Shown: piece by piece, positions 33,971 to 45,158 of the stretch
How the letters are laid out: every line of letters begins with the position of its first letter
Position numbering within the stretch: the first letter of the stretch is position 1
Notes under the pieces: model-generated
Told to the model about the DNA's origin: nothing
Seen by the model: only the letters and a program-made list of their open reading frames with translations
Databases searched by the model: none
Program-made: the position numbers and the translations under genes
Origin: Planctomycetota bacterium
GTDB lineage: Bacteria; Planctomycetota; UBA1135; GCA-002686595
Direction of reading: 5' to 3'
DNA length: 64,000 nucleotides
Assembly: GCA_029259605.1 (NCBI GenBank)
Contig: JAJDEV010000254.1
Span: 40,125 to 104,124, forward strand

Positions 33971-34674
33971 AACTCGACGCCCTCGTCATTGGCGCCCACC
34001 CGGACGATGCAGAAATCTCGGTCGGCGGAACGATCCTGCGCATGATCGACGCGGGCCGAACGGTCGGTGTGCTCGACCTCACGCGCGGCGAGATGGGAAC
34101 GCGCGGCACGGCCGAGGATCGCGATCGCGAAACGCAGCGCGCCTCGGAGTTGCTCGGGCTCCACTACCGAGGCAACGTCGGTTTGCCCGACGGTCGCGTG
34201 GAAGCGAACGTCGAGGCGCGCGAAGCGGTGGCGCGCATCCTGCGCGAGACGCAACCCGACTTCGTCCTCGCGCACCACGAGCACGACCTGCACCCCGACC
34301 ACTCCGCGTGCGGGCGCATCGCGAAGGAGGCCTGGTACCTCTCGGGCCTCAAGCGACTCGCCGAGCTCGACGGCGGTCCGCCCGCCAAGCGCCCGGCGCG
34401 CCTCGCGCACTTCATGGGGCACATCGCCTTCGAGCCGACCGTGGTCGTCGACGTCGACGCGGTGTGGGAGCGCAAGCTCGAGGTCATCCGCGCCTACACT
34501 TCGCAGATCCAAGCGGCCGCTCCCGACGATCGCGGCGAGCACTTCCTGTTCGGCGCCGACATCCTGCAGCGCGCCGAAACGAAAGCGCGTTTCTTCGGCG
34601 AGAAGATCGGCGTGCGCTACGGCGAGCCGCTCTGGCAAGAGGGCCCGCTCGCGACCACCGACCCGACGCGCTAG
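33967..34674 (+). CDS. bshB1: Bacillithiol biosynthesis deacetylase BshB1 (LmbE/PIG-L family)
   Basis: 235 residues from a GTG that overlaps the bshC stop (GTGA). The zinc site is GAHPDDAEISVGGT and HHEHDLHPDHSACGR. GLPDGRVEANVEAREAVARI and FEPTVVVDVDAVWERKLE match BshB1 more than the mycothiol deacetylase MshB. It removes the acetyl group from N-acetylglucosaminyl malate. The TAG stop is inside the left CTAG of the second family-C element, so transcription of the operon would run directly into the palindrome. Confidence 0.92.
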   Translation: MKLDALVIGAHPDDAEISVGGTILRMIDAGRTVGVLDLTRGEMGTRGTAEDRDRETQRASELLGLHYRGNVGLPDGRVEANVEAREAVARILRETQPDFVLAHHEHDLHPDHSACGRIAKEAWYLSGLKRLAELDGGPPAKRPARLAHFMGHIAFEPTVVVDVDAVWERKLEVIRAYTSQIQAAAPDDRGEHFLFGADILQRAETKARFFGEKIGVRYGEPLWQEGPLATTDPTR

Positions 34675-34853
34675 CCCGGGTTCTTCATGAGGCTTTGCCG
34701 ACATCGACGCGGATGCGCGTCAGATCAGCGCTTCGCGACCGAAGCGCGTGGAGGCGACCTGGACGGGTCGTCGAACCCGGTGAGGGAGGGAAGTGCTGAG
34801 ATGGCGCGTAGCTGCGTCGATCTCGGTGAAGGCTCATGAAGGATCCGGGCTAG
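34671..34853. repeat. Palindromic CTAG-ended element, family C, copy 2
   Basis: 183 bp, same length as the copy at 28831, differing at about six positions. The same 40-bp imperfect terminal arms and internal 8-bp hairpin are present. Its left CTAG is the stop codon of bshB1. The two copies face the same way relative to their upstream genes and lie 5.8 kb apart, so recombination between them could excise hemW-DUF502-pyrF-bshC-bshB1. Confidence 0.95.
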
Positions 34854-35113
34854 CCCGATCGGGTTTCGTAGGCAGGTGTGACCGGCCGCGTGCCGCGCCC
34901 CTACCAGGCACCTGGTCCTTCGCCGGGGGGAAAGCGGCCTCTTCTTCAACCGCGGACACCCTGGGGGAGGGCTGAACCCCTGCGAACCCTCGGGTTTCGG
35001 TCGCGGACTCGATCTCCCTCGCTGCCCGACCGACGTCGTGTCGCTCCGGCGCCACGCGCGCAGGGGTTCCCTTCGTTTCGCTCGGCGCGTCCTCGGCGCG
35101 CCCACCGGCAACC

Positions 35114-35155
35114 TGTGGATAACCTGTGGAGCCACGCGGCTCGCGCTGTGGATCG
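35114..35155. promoter_or_regulatory. DnaA-box-like cluster upstream of parA
   Basis: A perfect DnaA box TGTGGATAA lies at 35114-35122. It is followed by two imperfect ones, TGTGGAGCC at 35125 and TGTGGATCG at 35147, all in the same orientation. The surrounding non-coding region runs from the family-C element at 34853 to the parA start at 35295 and has no other evident feature. It may control parA or be a second part of a split origin. Confidence 0.6.
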
Positions 35156-35280
35156 GACTCGGAAAAGAGCCGCAAACGAGGCGCACGCGTGTTGAGAGGC
35201 ATGTCGAACGCTCGACCCCCCGAAGTCGCCGCGGTGGAAAACGTGCGCGTGTTCGTTCGTGGGGAATCGGGCAACCACGC

Positions 35281-35286
35281 TACAAT
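35281..35286 (+). promoter_or_regulatory. -10-like hexamer immediately before parA
   Basis: TACAAT ends 8 nt before the parA ATG. No convincing -35 or ribosome-binding site is seen. Confidence 0.4.
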
Positions 35287-35294
35287 GCGCCGCC

Positions 35295-36221
35295 ATGCGC
35301 ACGATCGCGCTCATCAACCAAAAGGGTGGCGTCGGGAAGACGACGACCGCCGCCAACCTGGGCGCGGCGCTCGCGGAAGCAGGCCGGCGCGTCGTGCTCG
35401 TCGACCTGGATCCCCAGGGCAACCTGACGCTGCACCTCGGGGTGCAACTCGACGGCGTCGGTGCGGCGACGAGCTATCGCGTGCTCGTCGGCGAGGCGCC
35501 CTTCGCCGACGCCGTGTACCCGACCGGCGTCGAGCGCCTGTCGATCGTGCCGACCGACATCGACCTTTCGGGGGCCGAGCTCGAGCTGGCGAGCGCCTTC
35601 GGGCGCGAGACGCTCCTGCGCGACGCGGTCAAGAAGTGGGTCGACGCGCACCAGGAAGCGCACGGCGAGGATCCGGCGGACTACCTGATCCTCGATTGTC
35701 CACCGAGCCTCGGGCTGCTCGCCGTGAACGGCCTCGCCGCCGTGCGCGAGGTCTTCCTCGCCGTGCAGACCGAGTTCTTCGCGCTGCAGGGCCTGACGAA
35801 GCTCATGGACATCGTCGAGCTCGTGAAGAGCCGCCTGCACCCCGAACTCGAGATCACCGGCATCGTGCCGTGCCTGTACGACAGCCGCCTGCGCCTCGCG
35901 CGCGAAGTGCTGGCCGAGGTGCGCGAGTTCTTCCCCGGGCTCGTGTTCGCGCAAACGATCGGGACGAACGTGAAGCTGGCCGAGGCGCCGAGCTTCGGGA
36001 AGACGATCCTCGAGTACGCGCCGAGCTCCCCCGGGGCGCGCGACTACCGCGGACTCGCGCAGCTCGTGATCGCGCAGGAGCCCCAGGACGAGGCGGCCCC
36101 CGCGCCCGAAGCGGACGGTTCGGCCGCAGCGGCGGTCGAAAAGCCCCGCGTCGACGCGCCCGCCACCGCGACGAACGGCGAGCTGCAACCCGCCCCGCGC
36201 CGCGCGCCCGCCGACGCCTGA
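35295..36221 (+). CDS. parA: Chromosome partitioning ATPase ParA (Soj)
   Basis: 308 residues from the ATG at 35295. The deviant Walker A motif KGGVGKTT is at residues 10-17, with VDLDPQGNLT and LILDCPPSLG (Walker B) following. The C-terminal helix region NVKLAEAPSFGKTILEYAPSS is standard for Soj-type ParA. An added alanine/proline-rich tail of about 45 residues is probably disordered. It acts with ParB-parS to move origins apart. parA stands alone in front of bshA and the cysteine desulfurase, 31 bp before bshA, instead of next to parB. Confidence 0.95.
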   Translation: MRTIALINQKGGVGKTTTAANLGAALAEAGRRVVLVDLDPQGNLTLHLGVQLDGVGAATSYRVLVGEAPFADAVYPTGVERLSIVPTDIDLSGAELELASAFGRETLLRDAVKKWVDAHQEAHGEDPADYLILDCPPSLGLLAVNGLAAVREVFLAVQTEFFALQGLTKLMDIVELVKSRLHPELEITGIVPCLYDSRLRLAREVLAEVREFFPGLVFAQTIGTNVKLAEAPSFGKTILEYAPSSPGARDYRGLAQLVIAQEPQDEAAPAPEADGSAAAAVEKPRVDAPATATNGELQPAPRRAPADA

Positions 36222-36252
36222 GCCGCGGCGCACGCGAGCGCCGCCTCTCCCC

Positions 36253-37443
36253 ATGGACCCCCGACTCTCCATCGGCATCCTCTGCCACCCGACCTACGGC
36301 GGCTCGGGCGTCGTGGCGAGCGAGCTGGCCCTGTCGCTCGCCGAGCGCGGGCACTCGATCCACCTCTTCTCGCACCGTGTGCCGCCGCGCCTCGCGCGCT
36401 CGCCGGGGCCGGTCGAGGTCCACGTGTCCCAGGGCTTGCCCTACCCGCTCTTCTCGGCCACGCCGCACGACCTCGCGATCACGTCGGCCATCCTGAGCGT
36501 CCACCGGGCGGTCGGGCTCGACGTGCTGCACGCCCACTACGCCCTGCCGCACGCGCTCTCGGCCCTCGTGGCGCGCTCCGCGGCGGAGACGGACCACACG
36601 CGCAAGGCGCCGCGCGTCGTCACCACGCTGCACGGCACGGACATCACGATCGTCGGCAGCGACCCGTCCTACGCGCCCCTGACCCAGTGGCTGATCTCGG
36701 CCAGCGACGCCGCCACGGCCGTTTCGCAGTCACTGGCGCGCGACACCGAGCGCCACTTCTGCATCCAAACCGGCACCGGGTGCGCGATCGAGGTCATCCC
36801 CAACTTCGTCGACACCGAGCTCTTCCACCCCGGCGCGGGCGGGCGTCCCGAGGGCGATCGGCCGCCGCTCGCGGTCCACGTGTCGAACTTCCGCGCGGTC
36901 AAGCGGGTGCCGTGGCTCATCGAGGCCTTCGCCAAGGCCACCGCAGGCACCTCCGCCCAGCTCACCCTCGTCGGAGACGGGCCCGACCACGCCGCGAGCG
37001 TGCGGCGCGCCGGCGAGCTCGGCCTCTCGGACCGCGTGCGCTTCCTCGGCATGCGCGACGCGCTGCCCGAGCTGCTCGCGCCGGCCGACGTGTTCCTGCT
37101 CGCCAGCAGCGAGGAATCGTTCGGGCTGTCGGCGCTCGAGGCGATGTCCTGCGGCGTCCCGGTCGTCGCCACCGCGGTCGGCGGCGTGCCCGAGGTCATC
37201 GAGTCCGGCAAGACCGGCTGGCTCGCGCCGGCCGACGACCAGGACGCGTTCGCCGACCTCGTGCGCGGTGCGCTTTCGAACCGCGACGCAGCGCGTGCCA
37301 TGGGGGAGCGTGCGCGCGCGGATGTCGAGCGCCGCTTCTCGCGCGACGGCGTCGTGTCGCTCTACGAGAACCTGTACCGACGCGTGCTCGCGGCGCACGC
37401 CGCGCCGAGCGACGCACGCGCGCTCCGGGCACCGTCCGCGTAG
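36253..37443 (+). CDS. bshA: N-acetyl-alpha-D-glucosaminyl L-malate synthase BshA
   Basis: 396 residues, a GT4-type glycosyltransferase. BshA marks are LCHPTYGGSGVVASELALSL, LPYPLFSATPHDLAI, LDVLHAHYALPHALSALVAR and VTTLHGTDITIVGSDPSY. The nucleotide-sugar E-x7-E motif is SSEESFGLSALEAMSCGVP. It joins UDP-GlcNAc to L-malate, the first step of bacillithiol synthesis. Together with bshC and bshB1 upstream the pathway is complete in this window. It is 31 bp from parA and 13 bp before the cysteine desulfurase, which likely share a transcript. Confidence 0.92.
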   Translation: MDPRLSIGILCHPTYGGSGVVASELALSLAERGHSIHLFSHRVPPRLARSPGPVEVHVSQGLPYPLFSATPHDLAITSAILSVHRAVGLDVLHAHYALPHALSALVARSAAETDHTRKAPRVVTTLHGTDITIVGSDPSYAPLTQWLISASDAATAVSQSLARDTERHFCIQTGTGCAIEVIPNFVDTELFHPGAGGRPEGDRPPLAVHVSNFRAVKRVPWLIEAFAKATAGTSAQLTLVGDGPDHAASVRRAGELGLSDRVRFLGMRDALPELLAPADVFLLASSEESFGLSALEAMSCGVPVVATAVGGVPEVIESGKTGWLAPADDQDAFADLVRGALSNRDAARAMGERARADVERRFSRDGVVSLYENLYRRVLAAHAAPSDARALRAPSA

Positions 37444-37456
37444 GGGTTTTTCCCTC

Positions 37457-38587
37457 ATGTCGATCTACCTGGATCACAACGCCACGTCACCGTTGCGCGA
37501 CGACGCGCGCGCGCGCTGGCTCGAGGTCCACGAAACGTTGCGCGGCAACCCGTCGAGCGTGCACGCCGGCGGGCGCGCGGCGCGCGCCATCCTCGACAAC
37601 GCACGCGAGCAGGTCGCCGCGGCGCTCGGCGCGCACGAAGAGGAGCTCGTCTTCACGTCCGGCGGGACGGAGTCGAACAACCTCGCGCTCATGGGCTCGC
37701 GTCCGAAGTGCCTGGCAACGCTCGGCACGGAGCACTCGTCCGTGCTCGAACCGGCGCGCGCGCTCGCACGGGACGGCGCCGAGCTGCGTCTGATCGACGT
37801 CGACCGCACGGGCTTGCCGGACCCCGCCAGCCTCGCGCGCGCGCTCCCCGGCTGCGATCTCGTTTCGATCGGCGTCGCGAACAACGAAACGGGCGCGACC
37901 CCGGATCTCGAGGCCCTCAGGGCCGATTTCGAGGCCCTCGCGCCGTCCGCAACGCTCCACACCGACGCCGTTCAAGCCCTCGGCCGCATGCCGATCGCGT
38001 TCGACGCGTGGGGCGTCAGCCTCGCGTCGTTCTCGGCGCACAAAGTGGGCGGGCCGCCCGGCGTCGGCGTGCTTTGGAAGCGTCGCGGCACGCGCCTCAA
38101 CGCGCTCTTTCATGGAGGGGGACAGGAGGGCGAGTTGCGGCCCGGCACGGAAGATGCCGCGGGCATCGCGGCCGCGGCAACTGCGATCGAGAGCGCGGTG
38201 CGCGAACAGGAAGCGTTCGTCCGCCGAACGGAAGCGGGAACGCGCGCGCTGTGGAGCGAACTCGCGGACGCGATTCCCGGCGTCGAGTTGATCGGGCCCG
38301 CGCTCGACGCACGGCGCTTGCCCAACACCTTGTGCGTGCGTCTTCCGCACGCGGACGGCCGGATGCTCGTGACGCGCCTCGACCTCGCCGGCGTCGAGGC
38401 GAGTGCGGGTTCCGCGTGCGCGAGCGGATCGCTCGAACCGTCGCACGTGTTGCGCGCGATGGGATACGACGACGACGCGGCGCGCGCAGGTCTTCGGCTC
38501 TCCCTCGGACGCACCACGTCGCGTGACGAATGCAAGCGCGCGGCGGCCGTGTTGAAAAATCTGTTCGTCGCGTCGCGCGCAACATGA
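37457..38587 (+). CDS. Cysteine desulfurase (NifS/IscS family)
   Basis: 376 residues from the ATG at 37457. PLP enzyme of class V: TSGGTESNNLALMG (cofactor loop), SAHKVGGPPGVGVLW (Schiff-base lysine) and the catalytic cysteine loop ASAGSACASGSLEPSHVL. It releases sulfur from cysteine for Fe-S clusters or thiolated tRNA. The C-terminal ALRLSLGRTTSRDE-like end is family typical. No iscU/iscA/mnmA neighbour is present. It follows bshA after 13 bp, so a link with cysteine/bacillithiol economy is possible but only inferred. Confidence 0.9.
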   Translation: MSIYLDHNATSPLRDDARARWLEVHETLRGNPSSVHAGGRAARAILDNAREQVAAALGAHEEELVFTSGGTESNNLALMGSRPKCLATLGTEHSSVLEPARALARDGAELRLIDVDRTGLPDPASLARALPGCDLVSIGVANNETGATPDLEALRADFEALAPSATLHTDAVQALGRMPIAFDAWGVSLASFSAHKVGGPPGVGVLWKRRGTRLNALFHGGGQEGELRPGTEDAAGIAAAATAIESAVREQEAFVRRTEAGTRALWSELADAIPGVELIGPALDARRLPNTLCVRLPHADGRMLVTRLDLAGVEASAGSACASGSLEPSHVLRAMGYDDDAARAGLRLSLGRTTSRDECKRAAAVLKNLFVASRAT

Positions 38588-39040
38588 GTGCACGTCGGGC
38601 GGTTGTGCAGAACCTCTAAGAGTTTGCTAAGTCCGTCGTTGACGGTGCGCGACATTCGACGCTGTAATGCGCGCGCTTCGGGGGGGGACGAAAGTCTCGC
38701 AGGCGGTGCGAACGCGCGTCACCTGCAACGGCAAGTGCAACGGCTTTGACCGTCGTGACACGCGCCGGTGACCGCACTGCCTCCGCGACGCACACCGCAA
38801 GATCATCGACAGAACTTGCCGGCGCACGAGGCTACGAGCGAACCACCCAAATGAGTCATGGCCGCTGATCTCGAACAGCGCGCTCCTCACACCTTGTCCT
38901 CGCTCCGTCCGCACCGGGTTCTTTCTGTCGTTCGAGGCCGTTCCGTCTGACCGTATCAGGTCGCCTTTCCGGGCTACCGTTGTCTCTACGCCGACCGTCC
39001 CGCGTCTTCCTCGCCGACCCCCGAACCGCCGCCGAACGTC
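38588..39040. other. Non-coding region upstream of dnaA
   Basis: 453 bp. No ORF with coding character and no DnaA box is seen. It contains one good promoter candidate (38639-38668) and a short dyad near 38613 (CTCTAAGAGTTTGCTAAG). The rest should be dnaA leader and regulatory sequence. Confidence 0.6.
38639..38668 (+). promoter_or_regulatory. Candidate sigma-70 promoter for dnaA
   Basis: TTGACG (-35) is followed after 18 bp by TGTAAT (-10); each matches five of six consensus bases. It points towards dnaA, about 370 bp upstream of its start, and would make a long leader. Confidence 0.5.
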
Positions 39041-40648
39041 ATGGAGAAACGCGCCTTCGCCCCGACCCCCGAGCCGGCACCAACGGGTTCCGCTGCGCGG
39101 CATGAGGAGCGAGCTTCGGGACAAGAGGCCGCGCCGCGTGCGACGGCCGACACGGCCGACGCACCCGACGCCGACGCGCTGACCGACGTTTGGCAACGCA
39201 TCCAGGCCGCGTTGCGCGACTCGATCCGGCGCGAACAGTTCGAGACGTGGTTCCGGCGCACGGCGCTCACCGCGCTCGACGACAAGGTCGTCACGATCGC
39301 GGTCCACAACGGCTTCACGCGCGACTGGCTGACGCGCTACTACTTCGACGTCTTGACCGAGACGGTGGCGACCGTGCTCGGCGCGAAACGAACGATCGAG
39401 TTCGTCGTCGATCCCGAACGCACGACCGATGCGCGCGTGGGCGAAGCGGGAGCCGACGCCGCCGAAGAAGAACCCGACTACGTCCTGCAACCCGCGCCGC
39501 GCGCGAACCCCGGCGTGCTAACCGACACGCGCCGGTCCTCTTCCGGCGGGCGCGGACGCCGCGGAAAGCAGGCGCAGCCGGCCGAACTCCACGTGCGCGG
39601 CCTGCTCGAGTCGAGCGACGTCTCGCTCAACCCGACGTACCGCTTCGACAGCTACGTCGTCGGACCGTGCAACCGCTTCGCGCACGCGGCGTCGGTCGGC
39701 GTCGCGGAGAACCCGGGCAAGATCTACAACCCGTTGTTCCTGCACGGCAGCGTGGGGCTCGGCAAGACGCACCTGTTGCAGAGCCTGTGCCGCACGATCC
39801 TCGAGCGCGACTCGTCGTCCCGCATCCTCTACCTCTCGTGCGAGACGTTCGTGAACCACTTCATCGGGGCGCTCGAGAACGGCGACCTGGCGAAGTTCCG
39901 GAACAAGTACCGCAACGTGGACCTGCTCGTCGTCGACGACATCCACCTGCTCGCGAACAAGGAGCGGACGCAGGAAGAGTTCTTCCACACGTTCAACACG
40001 CTCTACAACGCGGGCAAGCAGATCGTCCTCTCGTCGGACAGTCCGCCGGTCGAGATCCCGACGCTCCAGGAGCGCCTCGTCTCACGCTTCAAGTGGGGCC
40101 TCGTCACCGAGATCGAGCAGCCCTGCTACGAGACGCGCATGGCGATCCTGCTGCGCAAGAGCCGCGAGCGCGGCCGCGAGCTGCCCGAGGACGTCGCCAG
40201 CTTCCTGGCCGAGCGCATCGACACGAACATCCGCGAGCTCGAGGGCGCCGTCACCAAGCTCCACGGCTTCGCCGCCCTGTCCGGACAGGACGTGACGCTC
40301 CAGCTCGTGCGTCAGTGCCTGCGTGAGCTCTTCTCCACGCGTTCGAACCAGCCCTCGATCGAAGACATCATGGGCATCGTCACCGAGCGCTTCGGTGTGA
40401 AGCTGGCGGACCTGCAGTCCCGTCGACGCACGAACGCGATCGCCTACCCGCGCCAGATCGGGATGTACCTGGCGCGACGCATCACGCAGATGTCCCTGGC
40501 CGAGATCGGCGGCTACTTCGGGGGTCGCGACCACTCGACGGTCCTCCACGCCGTGCGCAAGATCACGCGCATGTCCAAGGAAGATCCGGGCTGCCAGTCG
40601 CTCCTGGCCGAGCTCGGATTCGAGCTGCAGGGCAATCCGCCCCTCTGA
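39041..40648 (+). CDS. dnaA: Chromosomal replication initiator DnaA
   Basis: 535 residues. Domain I (about 45-110) shows VWQRIQAALRDSIRREQFETWF. Domain II is a long, poorly conserved linker to about 185. The AAA+ domain has GSVGLGKTHLLQSL (Walker A), LLVVDDIHLLANKE (Walker B) and the arginine finger region LVSRFKWGLVTEIEQP. Domain IV ends with the box-binding signature GGRDHSTVLHAVRKI. It forms filaments on DnaA boxes and opens oriC. An extra ~40-residue acidic/proline N-terminal extension precedes domain I. The long spacer to dnaN is the likely origin. Confidence 0.97.
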   Translation: MEKRAFAPTPEPAPTGSAARHEERASGQEAAPRATADTADAPDADALTDVWQRIQAALRDSIRREQFETWFRRTALTALDDKVVTIAVHNGFTRDWLTRYYFDVLTETVATVLGAKRTIEFVVDPERTTDARVGEAGADAAEEEPDYVLQPAPRANPGVLTDTRRSSSGGRGRRGKQAQPAELHVRGLLESSDVSLNPTYRFDSYVVGPCNRFAHAASVGVAENPGKIYNPLFLHGSVGLGKTHLLQSLCRTILERDSSSRILYLSCETFVNHFIGALENGDLAKFRNKYRNVDLLVVDDIHLLANKERTQEEFFHTFNTLYNAGKQIVLSSDSPPVEIPTLQERLVSRFKWGLVTEIEQPCYETRMAILLRKSRERGRELPEDVASFLAERIDTNIRELEGAVTKLHGFAALSGQDVTLQLVRQCLRELFSTRSNQPSIEDIMGIVTERFGVKLADLQSRRRTNAIAYPRQIGMYLARRITQMSLAEIGGYFGGRDHSTVLHAVRKITRMSKEDPGCQSLLAELGFELQGNPPL

Positions 40649-41244
40649 GCTTCGGGCTCGGCTCAGCGGTCCGATCGGCGCCGGGGAACCACCGTCCGAT
40701 CGAGCGTCAGAAGGCGTGATTGGAGACGTCCGGGAGCGTGCCCGCACCCCCGTTTCTTGGTACGATCTCCGCCGTGTCCGGGGCCCTGCGAATCGGCCGG
40801 AAACGCGGCCGTTCGACGGCTACCCGCCGATTCTGACCGTCCCCGGAGCGCCCTCCGAACGCCGCGTTCGGACTCGGATCCAATTCACAACTCTACACAC
40901 ACACGTCTGGAAAGCATCGATGCAGCGGGGGAGTGAACTTGGACGATTGGGGGAGCGATTGTGCAAAGCACACCATCTATCCACGCTCGTCCACGCACCC
41001 GCTCGGACATCGCGAACGCCTCTCTGGAAACCTGCGGACAACCTCCCCTCGGGTGTCGTCTTCTCCACGACGTGAACGCCTCGATCCCCACACCCATCGT
41101 GCGACCTAACTCCGTTTGCAGCGGCGCGTTTGCGTCAGTCGCTTTCCGAGTTGTCCACGTTTCGAACCCCCCTCTATTAAGAAGACTACTTAAATCTTCT
41201 TTAGAGATGAACATCCAGAACAGCAACCGGCCGGAGTGCGCCCG
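40649..41244. other. dnaA-dnaN intergenic region, candidate oriC
   Basis: 596 bp without a credible gene, far larger than other spacers here. It ends in an AT-rich stretch at about 41172-41210, including a 7-bp dyad AAGAAGA/TCTTCTT, in otherwise GC-rich DNA. This has the look of a DNA-unwinding element. DnaA-box-like sites with two mismatches to TTATCCACA include CTATCCACG (40977), TTGTCCACG (41151) and the reverse-oriented TGCGGACAA (41033). The dnaA-dnaN position is the common site of oriC in bacteria. Confidence 0.65.
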
Positions 41245-42345
41245 ATGAAGGTTCTCTGTGAACGTGAGAAGCTGCGCGAAGGACTGACCGTCGCCACCAG
41301 CGTGATCCCGATGAAGAGCACTCGACCCGCGGTCGAGAACGTCTACCTCGTCGCGACCGACGACGCGCTCGAGCTCGTCGGTACAGACCTCGACGTCGCC
41401 GTTCGGTTCCGCATCGAAGACGTGAAAGTCGAAGAACCGGGAACAGCACTCATCCCGGCGCGCGTCGCGGCGGACTTCGTGCGCGACCTCGCGGGGGACA
41501 CGGTCACGCTCCGGACCAAGGGCGACAATCTCCTGATCGAGAGCGGCGACGACTGCTGCGAGCTGACCACGATCGATCCCGACGAGTACCCGGTCGTCGC
41601 GCGCTTCGAGGAGTCGGACTCGGTGCGTGTCATGGCCGCTACGCTGACCCGACTCGTTTCGCGAACGAGCTTCGCGGCGGCGCGCGAGGCGGGCCGCTAC
41701 GCGATGCACGGGATCCTGACCCAGACCGAGGGGGACGAGCTCAAGATGATCGCCACGGACGGTCGCCGTCTGGCGATGGCGTCGGCGGCGCTCGAGGACG
41801 CGGACGCGGGCTCCAAGTCCGCGATCGTTCCCACGAAGGGCATGCAGCTCTTCTGCCGCGTGATGGACGACCCGACCGAACTCGTGGCGGTCCACTTCGG
41901 CGAGAGTCAGTTCTGCCTCAAGACGACCAAGGCCGAGGTCTTCGCGCGCCTGATCGACGGCGAGTTCCCGCGCTACAGCGCGGTGATTCCGCCCTCGACG
42001 GAGAACCGGCTCGAGGCGGACGCCACGACGCTGACGCAGAAGCTCAAGCTGGTCGCCAACGTGACGAGCTCGGACACGCGCGCGGTGCGTCTCTCGATGG
42101 AGAAAGGCGCGCTGACGATCTTCGGTCGCTCCGCGTCGACCGGCGAGGCCACGGCGCACATGCCGGTGGACTTCGACGGCAAGCCCGGGACGATCGCGTT
42201 CAACCCGGACTACCTGATCGACGGGCTGAAGAACTGCGAGAGCGACACGGTGCGCCTCGAGTTCAACGAGAAGACGAGTCCGGGCAAATTCACGCTCGGC
42301 GAGAACTACGTGTACATCGTGATGCCGATCACGATCGACGCCTGA
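41245..42345 (+). CDS. dnaN: DNA polymerase III beta sliding clamp
   Basis: 366 residues from the ATG at 41245 (MKVLCEREKLREG); an in-frame GTG at 41236 is possible. Three clamp domains of about 120 residues each are seen, with segments such as RPAVENVYLVATDDALELVGTDLDV, YAMHGILTQTEGDEL and MIATDGRRLAMASAAL. The C-terminus ENYVYIVMPITIDA resembles the conserved YVVMPMRL end, here as IVMPIT. It tethers polymerase to DNA. It is followed after 20 bp by the DciA-like gene. Confidence 0.96.
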   Translation: MKVLCEREKLREGLTVATSVIPMKSTRPAVENVYLVATDDALELVGTDLDVAVRFRIEDVKVEEPGTALIPARVAADFVRDLAGDTVTLRTKGDNLLIESGDDCCELTTIDPDEYPVVARFEESDSVRVMAATLTRLVSRTSFAAAREAGRYAMHGILTQTEGDELKMIATDGRRLAMASAALEDADAGSKSAIVPTKGMQLFCRVMDDPTELVAVHFGESQFCLKTTKAEVFARLIDGEFPRYSAVIPPSTENRLEADATTLTQKLKLVANVTSSDTRAVRLSMEKGALTIFGRSASTGEATAHMPVDFDGKPGTIAFNPDYLIDGLKNCESDTVRLEFNEKTSPGKFTLGENYVYIVMPITIDA

Positions 42346-42365
42346 GTCGTCGAGGACTCGTACGC

Positions 42366-42677
42366 GTGGAACCCAGGAAGAAGCGCGGCCCGAGTCCGAT
42401 CGACGAGTTGATCAAGAGTTTCGTTCGCGACCACGGACTTCGTTCCGGCGGGGGATACACCCAAGTGTTCCGGGCCTGGAACGAAGCGCTGCCCGCGCCG
42501 CTTCGACCACACGCGCAGCCGGTTCGATTTCGAGGAGGGGAGCTGACCGTCGAGGTCGACTCCGCGACGCACATGCAAGAGCTGAAGAACTTCACCGGCG
42601 AGAGCTACCGCAAGAAAGCGAACGATCGATTGGGCAAGGACACGATCCGCCGAGTCGGTTTCAAGCTGAGAGGCTGA
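42366..42677 (+). CDS. dciA: DUF721/DciA-like protein
   Basis: 103 residues from a GTG. It matches DUF721: the N-terminal helix IDELIKSFVRDHGL, the central FRAWNEALPAPLRPHAQPVRF and GGELTVEVDSATHMQELKNF. DciA proteins are the ancestral loaders of the replicative helicase DnaB where DnaC/DnaI are absent. Location between dnaN and gyrB, as in other phyla, supports this. gyrB starts 3 bp later. The C-terminal extension seen in proteobacterial DciA is missing. Confidence 0.85.
   Translation: MEPRKKRGPSPIDELIKSFVRDHGLRSGGGYTQVFRAWNEALPAPLRPHAQPVRFRGGELTVEVDSATHMQELKNFTGESYRKKANDRLGKDTIRRVGFKLRG

Positions 42678-45158
<2,481 letters not shown>

Noticed and set aside
38627..39490. Minus-strand open frame overlapping the dnaA 5' end
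   Set aside because: It overlaps conserved DnaA domain I coding sequence; residue mix is that of a shadow.
40716..41075. 119-codon open frame in the dnaA-dnaN spacer
   Set aside because: No domain, no ribosome site and mixed composition; the region is better explained as the origin.
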